64,000 bases of DNA from an uncultured Eubacteriales bacterium (GTDB lineage: Bacteria; Bacillota; Clostridia; Oscillospirales; Oscillospiraceae), in assembly GCA_900543625.1 (NCBI GenBank), contig UQSF01000001.1:1-64000 (forward strand), given 5' to 3'. The first letter of the stretch is position 1; every line of letters starts with the position of its first letter. Of this stretch, positions 24,482-31,825 are shown one piece after another. The position numbers and the translations under genes are program-made. The notes under the pieces were generated by a model, which was given only the letters and a program-made list of their open reading frames with translations, searched no databases and was not told the DNA's origin.

Positions 24482-24877
24482 TCATGTCTCCTTTTTTCTC
24501 TGCTGTCCGCTTCCGGGGACAGCGGCGGGGCAGCACCCGGCCACTGTGCTGCCGTTGGGTTCCTCCTGTGCGGGGGTGCGGCCGGAGTCCTCCGCAACGT
24601 GACCGGGGTAGGCTTCAGCGAGCTGCCGCAGGCCTGTCACGGCCACGGTAAACGCCGCGCGCACATCGGTCCGGTCGTCGGCTGCGATGGCTGCGTGTCC
24701 GGCGCTGAGCGTCCGCTGCACGCCCTGTGCGCCGAGCGTGTCGAGCGCACCCGCCAGCGCACACATGAGTGCGGATGCCCCGGCGCACACGATGTCGCTG
24801 CCCGGGCAGTACGCCGCGTGACCGTCCGCGTGCAGCACGCACCGGCCGTTCCGGCAGATGTACGCGAAGCGGGTCAC
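24482..24877 (-). CDS. Prp-like cysteine protease, likely head maturation protease
   Basis: A 131-residue protein whose first 90 residues match ribosomal-processing cysteine protease Prp: GHAAY (His20) and SDIVCAGASALM (Cys31) form the likely catalytic pair. Cellular Prp trims the N-terminus of ribosomal protein L27 in Bacillota; some phages rely on it or carry homologues for head maturation. Its place between scaffold-like protein and capsid supports a phage maturation role. The GTG start overlaps the previous stop (GTGA). The last 50 residues are low-complexity and unusual for the family. Confidence 0.8.
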   Translation of the reverse strand: MTRFAYICRNGRCVLHADGHAAYCPGSDIVCAGASALMCALAGALDTLGAQGVQRTLSAGHAAIAADDRTDVRAAFTVAVTGLRQLAEAYPGHVAEDSGRTPAQEEPNGSTVAGCCPAAVPGSGQQRKKET

Positions 24878-25401
24878 AGGCTCAGCTTCACGCGCTCACC
24901 GCGCTCTGCGCGCGCGGCAAGCTCCGCACGGTCGGCGCGGCTCATGCGCGACACGTCCGGCCGCACCACGATGCCCGCGCCGCCGCTGCCCAGCCCGTTT
25001 TCGACCGGGCGCAGACCGCGGGCGCGGATGTGCTCGCTCACGCGCTGCTCGGCGCTGCGTCCGGCGCGCAGACAGGCCGTCTCCAGCAGCGCCTGCGCGT
25101 GCAGCGCAAACCATGCCGTGCGCACGTCTATGCCCGCGCGCAGCAGCGCGCAAAACCGGTCATCCTTCAGCGCCGCGCCCAGATCAAAGTCCGGGCACTG
25201 CGCCGTCAGCTCGTCCGCCTCGTGCGACCAGCGCGCGGCGGTCTGCTCGGCCGCGCGGCGCATGTTCTGCTCCTGCCTGCGCTCGATCGCGCCGCGCAGC
25301 GCGCCGATGGTCACGGTCTGCCCGGCGGCTTCCGCCGGCGCTTCGGTCTGTGCCGCAGTGGGGGTGGTCTGCCCGGCTGCGGTCATGTTGTTTTCATCCA
25401 T
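24874..25401 (-). CDS. Probable phage scaffolding protein
   Basis: A 175-residue protein with a disordered Ala/Thr/Gln/Glu-rich N-terminus (1-30), a helical middle (RRQEQNMRRAAEQTAARWSH) and a basic C-terminus with SRMSRADRAELAARAERGER. This layout and the position between portal and protease-capsid match scaffolding proteins. No family motif is certain. The stop overlaps the protease start. Confidence 0.72.
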   Translation of the reverse strand: MDENNMTAAGQTTPTAAQTEAPAEAAGQTVTIGALRGAIERRQEQNMRRAAEQTAARWSHEADELTAQCPDFDLGAALKDDRFCALLRAGIDVRTAWFALHAQALLETACLRAGRSAEQRVSEHIRARGLRPVENGLGSGGAGIVVRPDVSRMSRADRAELAARAERGERVKLSL

Positions 25402-25422
25402 GCTCTGCTCTCCCTTCTGCCC

Positions 25423-27189
25423 TCAGCGGGCGTTTGCTGTGATGATGCGGTTTTTCTCCTCCTGCGCTTTTTGCAGCGCATCCGTGCCCGCGTCCGCTTC
25501 CGGTGTCTCCGGCTGCGGCGGCGCGATGCTGCCGCGCACGGCCTCGAGCACCTTGTCGCGCCCGGGAAACTGCATCATCTCCAGCATCGGCACGGCCTGC
25601 TGCGCGAACGCGGGGTTAAAGACCCCGAGCTGGTACAGCTGCCGCGCCAGCTCGTTTTGCGATGCGGTCGCATACGGGCTCTCCTTCTGCGCGTGCACGG
25701 ACACGTCAAAGGCCGGCGCGCGGCAAAGCGCCCCGCCGTCCGTGTCCGTGCCCACGACGCGGGCGCGCAGCCCGGCGTTGGAGTAGGTGCAGAAGGTGTA
25801 GCCCTGCGCGCCCGGCGCCGCCACGCGAAACGGGCGCGTCTCGGTGTAATAGGCACGGATGAGCTCGATCACGAGCTCGACCACGCGCTCAAACGCGCGG
25901 TAGCTTGCGCGCAGCGTGTCGCGGCTGGATTTGCTTCCGGCCTCCTGCAGCGCGGCAATGGCGCTCGCCGCCGTCACGCCGCCGGACACGCTGCCCTGCG
26001 TCACATCGCGGCTGTTGCTCGTCTCCTTGAGCTCGTTGATCTTGAGCTGCAGCATATTCACCCACTGCCCGTCGAGGTTGTAGAGACTGATCTGGCGCAG
26101 CCGCTCGTCGTCGATGCTGCCCTCGACCTCAACGAGCGGCTTTGACCAGTCGAGAAATTCCTGCGCATTCACGCCGCAGCCTTTCTTCACCCAGAAGCGC
26201 GGCGTGGAGGCCTTCATGCTCATCTCGAGCAGGTTGCCGCTCAGCCGGTCGATATACTGCTGCGGGTCTTTGCTCACGGCGATCATGCCGAAGCCGCACG
26301 GCGTCCCGGCCTCGGGGTAGAGTACGTCAAACACGACCGGGTACTGCCCGTGCGGGTAGAAGCCGCCGGCCATGGCGGGGTCGTTCTCACTCGCGTAGAG
26401 CAGGTCGCGCCCCGTGAATTTCACGAGGTGCAGCGCCGTTCCGCCGCCGGGCAGCGGCTTTTTGTAGTACCAGTCGACGACGATGCTCTTGTTCGACGTA
26501 TCCACCGCGTCGTCGTAGAGATACTGCGCCAGCTCCACGCCGCAGCTGCCGGGATGCGCATCCGGCCATGCGGCCGCGATGTCGTCGTTGTCCACGAGCG
26601 CGCACACGAAGAGGTTGCGGCTGGCCTGAATGTCGGTGATGCCCGGCTCCCAGAACAGGTTCAGCAGGTCGAGCTGCCGCACGGCCACGTCGCCGAGACC
26701 GCCGCTGCCGGCGCTGTCCCAGAACACGCCGTAGGCCGCGCACCCGTGCTTGAGCTTGTACCACCACGCGTCCGACCACACCTGCTCGAAGTGCGTCTTT
26801 TCCAGCACCGCCGGCACGATGGCCGACAGCGCCTTTGCATCCGGCTCGTCAGCCTCGCTGCGCGGCAGGATCACCGCTTCCGGAAAGCTGTCCATCGCGT
26901 CGGCGTGCTTCGAGACGATGGCGTTGAACAGCCACGCGCTCGTCGGCTCCACCACGTCGGCGCCCTGCTCGCGCCGGCGGTCACGCAGGTACTGCCAGTG
27001 CCGCAGGCGGTACCACTGCTCGTCGGCGATGATGCGCGCCTCGAGTGCGCGCTTGCCGTCCTTGTAGCGGCGCAGCAGCTCCGTGCCGCGCGCCACATCG
27101 TCGGGCGTGATCACGGGCTCGCGCATCTCCGGCAGCCCTGTCTCTGCCGCCACACGGTAGGGCAGGGGGTTCGTTTTTTCGTTTGTCAT
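25423..27189 (-). CDS. Phage portal protein
   Basis: The portal is the dodecameric ring at the capsid vertex through which DNA is pumped. The 588-residue protein has a long helical N-terminal stem-like part (ARIIADEQWYRLRHWQYLRD), the core PRFWVKKGCGVNAQEF, helices with RDVTQGSVSGGVTAASAIAA (typical of P22-like portals) and a C-terminal TASQNELARQLYQLGVFNP crown. ATG 27189 follows AAAGGAGTG. It lies between terminase and scaffold as expected. Confidence 0.88.
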   Translation of the reverse strand: MTNEKTNPLPYRVAAETGLPEMREPVITPDDVARGTELLRRYKDGKRALEARIIADEQWYRLRHWQYLRDRRREQGADVVEPTSAWLFNAIVSKHADAMDSFPEAVILPRSEADEPDAKALSAIVPAVLEKTHFEQVWSDAWWYKLKHGCAAYGVFWDSAGSGGLGDVAVRQLDLLNLFWEPGITDIQASRNLFVCALVDNDDIAAAWPDAHPGSCGVELAQYLYDDAVDTSNKSIVVDWYYKKPLPGGGTALHLVKFTGRDLLYASENDPAMAGGFYPHGQYPVVFDVLYPEAGTPCGFGMIAVSKDPQQYIDRLSGNLLEMSMKASTPRFWVKKGCGVNAQEFLDWSKPLVEVEGSIDDERLRQISLYNLDGQWVNMLQLKINELKETSNSRDVTQGSVSGGVTAASAIAALQEAGSKSSRDTLRASYRAFERVVELVIELIRAYYTETRPFRVAAPGAQGYTFCTYSNAGLRARVVGTDTDGGALCRAPAFDVSVHAQKESPYATASQNELARQLYQLGVFNPAFAQQAVPMLEMMQFPGRDKVLEAVRGSIAPPQPETPEADAGTDALQKAQEEKNRIITANAR

Positions 27190-27289
27190 AGACACTCCTT
27201 TGCTGCCGTTTCCGGCAAGTAGTTTACATAACATTTTGAATTTTGCGATAAAAATAGACTGCTGTCGCAGTCTTTTCCTGTTTACATAA

Positions 27290-28669
27290 TTAGTTGCTCA
27301 ACGGGTCGAATACCTGCGGCGTCCGCTGCACCGCCGGGCGCGGCGCGATGGGATCGGACTGGCACAGATACCGGATTTCGTCGGCGATGTGGTCCTCCTG
27401 CCGTGTGTCCACGTCCTCGGGTGCGTGCGCGTCGTAGCGCAGCAGCGGCAGCGTGCGCCGCGTGTCCCGGCAGTTGCGGAACACGTACAGCATCGGCAGC
27501 CCCGCCGCATCGAATGCCAGCCGGTAGTGCACCTGCATCCAGCCGGGCAGGCGCTGGTGGTCGCCGGGCTCGAAGTACACGCCGTACCGGTCGGCGATGT
27601 CGGCGATGCTGTCGCCGCGCGATGCGTCCCAGATCGCGGGGTCGGCCACGCCGCGGATGTCCCGTCCGCGCAGATAGGGGTGCGTGGTCTCGGTGGTGCG
27701 GATCTGCGTGAAGATCTGCTCCGGCGTCCAGCGCACGCCGGTGTCCGGCTCGCCGGGCACGCAGCCGTAGAGCTCGAGGATGCGGTAGAGCCGGCCGTCA
27801 AAATCCACCGCCCACCAGCCTACGGAAAACGGCTTTGCATACCCGAAGTCGAAGCTGCGGTACACCCGCCATGTGTCCGGAATGTCGAATGGCTCGATCA
27901 CGTGCGTCCATTTCCCGTCGGCGTAGTGTGCGGGGTCGTCGCGCCATTCAGCGAACACCTGCCCCTCGTATACGTTCCAGTCACCCTCAAGATGCGCGCG
28001 CCGCTTTGCCGGCGGCAGCGCCTCGAGCCGCTTGAGATAGCCGGGGTCGCGCTGCATCAGCACCTGATTGTCATAGACCTTTGCCGGTATGAACACATAG
28101 TCCTGCGGGGACTCTCCGTCCCGGAACGCCCGGTCGATGAACAGACGCTTGATGTACGCATGCCCCGGACCGCCGGGGTTGCAGGTGTAGTAGATGCGCG
28201 GCGTGAAATCCGTGCGTGTCGTGCGCAGGCAGGTCGCAATGAAGGTCAGCCAGTCGGGCTCAAAGTTTGTTGCCTCCTCGAAGCCGATCACCTCGTACTC
28301 CTGCCCCTGATACTGCGCGCAGTCGCTGTCGTTGTCGCAGTAGCCCATCACGAGCCGCGACCCGTTCGGAAAGCGAAACGCGCGCTCGGTGCTGCTCCAC
28401 GCGGCGTATCCCTCAAGCTCCCGCTGCAGCGGCAGGATGTGGTTTGCGCGCAGCTCCGGCAGTGTCCGGCGCAGCAGCAGGAGCTTCAGTCCCGGGTAGC
28501 GCATGGCGAGCATGACGAGCTTGCGCCGCATGGCCCAGCTCTTGCCGCCTCCGCGCGCCCCGCCGTAGGCGACGTTTGCCGCCTCTGCGCGGAAAAATTC
28601 CTGCTGGCGCGGACTCGGCGTCTCGCGCCGCAGCACCTTGTAAATGTAAGGTTCGTTTTTGCGTGCCAT
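27290..28669 (-). CDS. Phage terminase large subunit
   Basis: Packaging motor and nuclease. The 459-residue protein has the ATPase Walker A YGGARGGGKSWA (about 35-46), Walker B EVIGFEEAT, coupling motif TCNPGGPGH, and the RNase H-like nuclease starting SFDFGYAKPFSVGWW with further acidic residues in GVADPAIWDAS. It is complete. After the stop come a 10-base motif TTATGTAAAC and a hairpin (27245-27272) followed by T-rich sequence. Confidence 0.93.
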   Translation of the reverse strand: MARKNEPYIYKVLRRETPSPRQQEFFRAEAANVAYGGARGGGKSWAMRRKLVMLAMRYPGLKLLLLRRTLPELRANHILPLQRELEGYAAWSSTERAFRFPNGSRLVMGYCDNDSDCAQYQGQEYEVIGFEEATNFEPDWLTFIATCLRTTRTDFTPRIYYTCNPGGPGHAYIKRLFIDRAFRDGESPQDYVFIPAKVYDNQVLMQRDPGYLKRLEALPPAKRRAHLEGDWNVYEGQVFAEWRDDPAHYADGKWTHVIEPFDIPDTWRVYRSFDFGYAKPFSVGWWAVDFDGRLYRILELYGCVPGEPDTGVRWTPEQIFTQIRTTETTHPYLRGRDIRGVADPAIWDASRGDSIADIADRYGVYFEPGDHQRLPGWMQVHYRLAFDAAGLPMLYVFRNCRDTRRTLPLLRYDAHAPEDVDTRQEDHIADEIRYLCQSDPIAPRPAVQRTPQVFDPLSN

Positions 28670-28678
28670 TGCGCCACC

Positions 28679-28873
28679 TCACCGGCTCCACTGCTCGAGC
28701 GCGCCCTCAAAGCGCAGCACCTGCGGCTCTGCCTCGCCGGTGTCCTTGTCGCTCGCCTGACCGAGCACCATCCCTGCTGCCTTGAGCCGCAGCTCCGGCT
28801 TCACGGTCGTGTCGGCCGCCATCTCGGCCAGCTGCTCGAGGATGCGCGCCTTTTCGTCCTCGAGGTCCATCAT
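28679..28873 (-). CDS. Small phage protein before terminase
   Basis: A 64-residue, mainly helical protein (start MMDLEDEKARILEQLAEMAA) immediately upstream of the large terminase. Position suggests a terminase small subunit, but there is no clear helix-turn-helix, so this is only a guess. Its ATG overlaps the preceding stop (ATGATG). Confidence 0.62.
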   Translation of the reverse strand: MMDLEDEKARILEQLAEMAADTTVKPELRLKAAGMVLGQASDKDTGEAEPQVLRFEGALEQWSR

Positions 28874-29106
28874 GTCCCGCGCTCCCGGTACGAGAGCACG
28901 TAGTCCTCGCCCTCGGCCGCCGCCGCGAATTCGTAGCGCGTGAGCGCGTCGTGCACATCCTGCTTCGGCAGGCGCAGCGTGCCGCCGTCGCCCCGGCGCA
29001 CGCACAGCGCCGCCATGATCGCGCCTGCGAGCCCCAACAGCTCCTCGTAGGCCGCGCGCTGCGTGCGCAGCTTGCGCCGCAGCGCCGCGTTTGTCTCCTG
29101 TCCCAT
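28870..29106 (-). CDS. Small protein at the start of the phage cassette
   Basis: A 78-residue protein starting MGQETNAALRRKLRTQRAAY with a helical N-terminus, a hydrophobic segment LLGLAGAIMAALCV and a folded-looking C-terminus (LRLPKQDVHDALTRYEFAAA). AAAGGAGG lies 8 bases upstream. First gene of the block; function unknown. Confidence 0.65.
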   Translation of the reverse strand: MGQETNAALRRKLRTQRAAYEELLGLAGAIMAALCVRRGDGGTLRLPKQDVHDALTRYEFAAAAEGEDYVLSYRERGT

Positions 29107-29346
29107 GTACCATCCTCCTTTTGCATTTTTTCTGCCAGCCCGACCGTGAGAACCCGCTGACCGCGAGCCCCGCCCAGCCGCCGAGCGTCCGCCATTGCGC
29201 TGCCGGCTGCATACACCCATCTGTTGGCCTTGTGCCTCTTCCGGCAAAAGGTTTACATAATGTTTCATACAGCTTTCTTTTGCGGCAGTCGTGCGGTTTT
29301 TTGGCGGTCGTATTTGCACCATGCGGTGTGCACCCCTTCTATTTCC

Positions 29347-29375
29347 ATTTTATTATGCATTTGCATATATGTCAA
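29347..29375 (-). promoter_or_regulatory. Promoter of the phage cassette
   Basis: On the minus strand TTGACA (29375-29370) and TAAAAT (29352-29347), 17 bases apart. A 240-base leader follows with a TGCACC/GGTGTGCA hairpin (29318-29335) and a TTATGTAAAC motif. No overlapping palindromic repressor site was seen. Confidence 0.75.
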
Positions 29376-29578
29376 GCGAAACGTTATCTTATTCTAGCTT
29401 TTCCGCGGATGCAGATGTCACCGGCTCGCGTCATAAGTCCGGAACTGTCCGGCGTTTTGGTTGACATAACGATAAATTCGGCTTTTGCTTGTTTTCTTTT
29501 CGTCCCCACTTTGTGCGTCAAACCCGGTCAAAATTCACTGCTGCGCTCCACAAAAGCTGGAAAGGAAAGCAAAAAAGG

Positions 29579-29607
29579 TTGCAATCTCGTAACACTTGGT
29601 GTAAAAT
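29579..29607 (+). promoter_or_regulatory. Promoter of the SLH/C39 gene
   Basis: TTGCAA (29579-29584) and TAAAAT (29602-29607), 17 bases apart, 62 bases before the start codon. Confidence 0.7.
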
Positions 29608-29669
29608 ATGCATCTGTGTGTGCGTGTTATGTCAACACTCAGCAAAATCCGGAACAGAGGGTATTATCT

Positions 29670-31022
29670 ATGAAGAAACGAATTGTCAGTCTGGCGCTGA
29701 CGCTGTGCCTGCTCGCGGGGCTGCTGCCCTGTCTGACGCTGGGCGCCGCGGCGGCCAGCCGGGTGGATGCCGCGCCGTATGCGAGCGTGGAATATGCGAA
29801 ATACTCCGGCGTGAAAGCGGGCACCGTGCGCTACATCTCGCAGGTGCCGTCCTATACGGATCAGTTCTGCGCCGACTACTGGGGCAGCTATGTCGGGTAT
29901 GCCAACCATGAGTGCTTCACGGCGTGCATCTCCATGGCGCTGTCCTACCTCGGCATCGATGCCACGCCCGGTGCGCTCGGCGACTATTGGCGCAGCCGCG
30001 GGCATTACGGCGCGCCCTTTGCCACCACGCCGGAGGATGTTGCTTTCAGCGGCGCGACGTACAGCAAGACCTCGCTCGCCGAGGCCATCGCGCGCTACGT
30101 CGGCGGCGAGGGCAGCTACAGCCCGCCGATCATCCACCTCAACAGCTACTCGGCCAACGGCCACTATGTCATGATCATCGGCCAGGTCTCAGCCACGGAG
30201 TACCGTGTGCTTGACCCGGCTTACCAGACGATCTATACCATGACGCTCACGAACGGCAGCACCGTGAACTATTTCAAGGGCAGCGAGCGCGTCACGGAGG
30301 CGGTGCAGTATTATTATCCCGTCCACCACTGGAGCGCCTGGACGGCCATCGAGACCGACGACGGTGCCGTGAACATGGAGCGCACCTGCTCCATCTGCGG
30401 CAAGACCGAGACGGCCAGGATCCCCGACCCCTGCATCGGCGATAAGTATTGCGCCGGGAGCGCCTTTGACGATATGGTCTCCGCCGACAGCTGGGCGCAC
30501 AAGGGCATCGACTACTGTGTGCTCTTCGGCCTCATGAGCGGCGTCGGAAACGACCTGTTCGACCCCGACGGCATGACGACGCGCGCCATGCTTGTCTCGA
30601 TCCTCTACCGTATGGCCGGGGAGCCGGACGTGTCCGAGCTGCCCGAGACGCCATTTGAGGACGTCGGGCCGGATGCGTGGTACGCCGACGCGGTGCGTTG
30701 GGCATATGCAAACGAGGTTGCCGCCGGCATGGACGATACGCATTTTGTACCCGATGACCGCCTCACGCGCGCACAGCTCGTCACGATGCTCTACCGTGCC
30801 TACGGGCCGGAAAAGGGCGTCCGCCCGCGCCCGATCGGCGGCTATACGGACTGGAATACGGTTCCCGAGTGGGCATACTCTGCTGCGACCTGGGCCGTCT
30901 CCATGGGCTTGCTCTACGGCACGAGCAGCTCGCAGCTGAGCCCGAATGCCGGCGCCAACCGTGCGCAGCTGGCCGCCTTCATGATGCGCACCTGTGAGCT
31001 GCAGAGCGAGCTGGATGCTTGA
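29670..31022 (+). CDS. SLH-anchored C39-like cysteine peptidase
   Basis: A 450-residue exported protein: signal peptide (1-28), then a papain-like C39-type domain (about 45-210) with Cys in NHECFTACISMALSYLG, His in NGHYVMIIGQV and Asp in RVLDPAYQ. Then one CxxC-type segment (RTCSICGKTETARIPDP) and three SLH repeats (about 270-450). C39-like domains cut peptides or bind wall peptides; the substrate is unknown. ATG 29670 starts the signal peptide and follows AGAGGG; the frame is open further upstream without start signals. Confidence 0.88.
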   Translation: MKKRIVSLALTLCLLAGLLPCLTLGAAAASRVDAAPYASVEYAKYSGVKAGTVRYISQVPSYTDQFCADYWGSYVGYANHECFTACISMALSYLGIDATPGALGDYWRSRGHYGAPFATTPEDVAFSGATYSKTSLAEAIARYVGGEGSYSPPIIHLNSYSANGHYVMIIGQVSATEYRVLDPAYQTIYTMTLTNGSTVNYFKGSERVTEAVQYYYPVHHWSAWTAIETDDGAVNMERTCSICGKTETARIPDPCIGDKYCAGSAFDDMVSADSWAHKGIDYCVLFGLMSGVGNDLFDPDGMTTRAMLVSILYRMAGEPDVSELPETPFEDVGPDAWYADAVRWAYANEVAAGMDDTHFVPDDRLTRAQLVTMLYRAYGPEKGVRPRPIGGYTDWNTVPEWAYSAATWAVSMGLLYGTSSSQLSPNAGANRAQLAAFMMRTCELQSELDA

Positions 31023-31178
31023 AAAATCGGACAAACGAGTAGATTAGTTTCGCAAAGTGTGCAAAAATGTTACAAACAGAACATAATGGCCAATGAATTA
31101 TGGTGACAGGTGGGTTACTATAAGAACATTCAAAACAACGGGCCGGCCTCTGCCGGCAGCGAAACGGAGGCACACTTC

Positions 31179-31751
31179 ATGAAGCAGAATCGGACGCGCA
31201 TGGCGCTCGCAGACGCCTATCTGCATCTGCTCAACGACTATACGATCGACCGCATCACGGTCAAGATGATCACGGATGCCGTTGGCTGCAGCCGCAAGAC
31301 GTTCTATTATTATTTCACGGATGTGTACGTGCTCACGCAGTATGTATTCGAGCTGCGCGTGCAGCACTTCCTGAACACGAACGGCAATTTCGAGACCATG
31401 CGCGAGGGCTTTCTGACGCTCGCATCGAACCTCTCGAACGACCGTCAGGCCATCCTGAATATCTACCATGGCTACGGCAAGGAAGAGCTGGAGCGCTTCA
31501 CGTGGGAGACGAGCGATTACTATGCCCGTCAGGTCATCACGCGCTACGCGCAGAACATGGACATCGCCCCCGAGGATCTCGAGGCGATCATCCGTATGTA
31601 TACGGACATGATGTTCGGTATGCTCATCGACTGGATCAACAACGGCATGGAGGGGGACTATTCCCGCAAGCTGGACATCGCGCTCACGGCGCTCATGCCG
31701 GTGCTGCGCGCCAACTGCCGCGGCGCGAAAGCCGCCGCCGTGCAGCCGTGA
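31179..31751 (+). CDS. TetR/AcrR family transcriptional regulator
   Basis: A 190-residue regulator with an N-terminal helix-turn-helix (ITVKMITDAVGCSRKTFYYYF, residues 23-43) and a helical C-terminal ligand domain (SNDRQAILNIYHGYG, MYTDMMFGMLIDWINNGMEG), closest in look to DhaS-like TetR proteins. It starts at ATG 31179 after CGGAGG. Its target is unknown; the 20-bp palindrome at 35057-35076 upstream of the zinc-ribbon gene is one candidate. Confidence 0.85.
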   Translation: MKQNRTRMALADAYLHLLNDYTIDRITVKMITDAVGCSRKTFYYYFTDVYVLTQYVFELRVQHFLNTNGNFETMREGFLTLASNLSNDRQAILNIYHGYGKEELERFTWETSDYYARQVITRYAQNMDIAPEDLEAIIRMYTDMMFGMLIDWINNGMEGDYSRKLDIALTALMPVLRANCRGAKAAAVQP

Positions 31752-31778
31752 TCCGATAAAAACGTGATAAAACCGCGC

Positions 31779-31813
31779 AAAAAGCGCTCGGGCATTTTGC
31801 CCGAGCGCTTTTT
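31779..31813. terminator. Bidirectional terminator between TetR gene and SLH/lipase gene
   Basis: A stem of about 15 bp (AAAAAGCGCTCGGGCA) with a TTT loop, flanked by A-run and T-run, between two convergent genes. Confidence 0.88.
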
Positions 31814-31825
31814 GATTTGTCCGGT

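Larger units (their letters stand above)
15446..29375 (-). mobile_element. Compact phage structural cassette (defective or domesticated prophage)
   Basis: Fifteen minus-strand genes read as one block from a promoter at 29347-29375. They encode two small proteins, large terminase, portal, scaffold-like protein, Prp-like protease, N4-gp56-type capsid, adaptor or tail-like proteins, amidase and holin. No integrase, repressor, replication, tail tube, tape measure or packaging-recognition gene is recognised, and no long direct repeats mark the ends. A copy of the chromosomal repeat (R3) sits inside it. This fits a remnant podovirus-like prophage or a domesticated capsid element; the sequence alone cannot decide. 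Confidence 0.8.

Noticed and set aside
15371..29260. TTTACATAA as attachment-site repeats of the prophage
   Set aside because: The motif also occurs twice inside the cassette and twice far outside it, so it is not a specific att core; no integrase is present.
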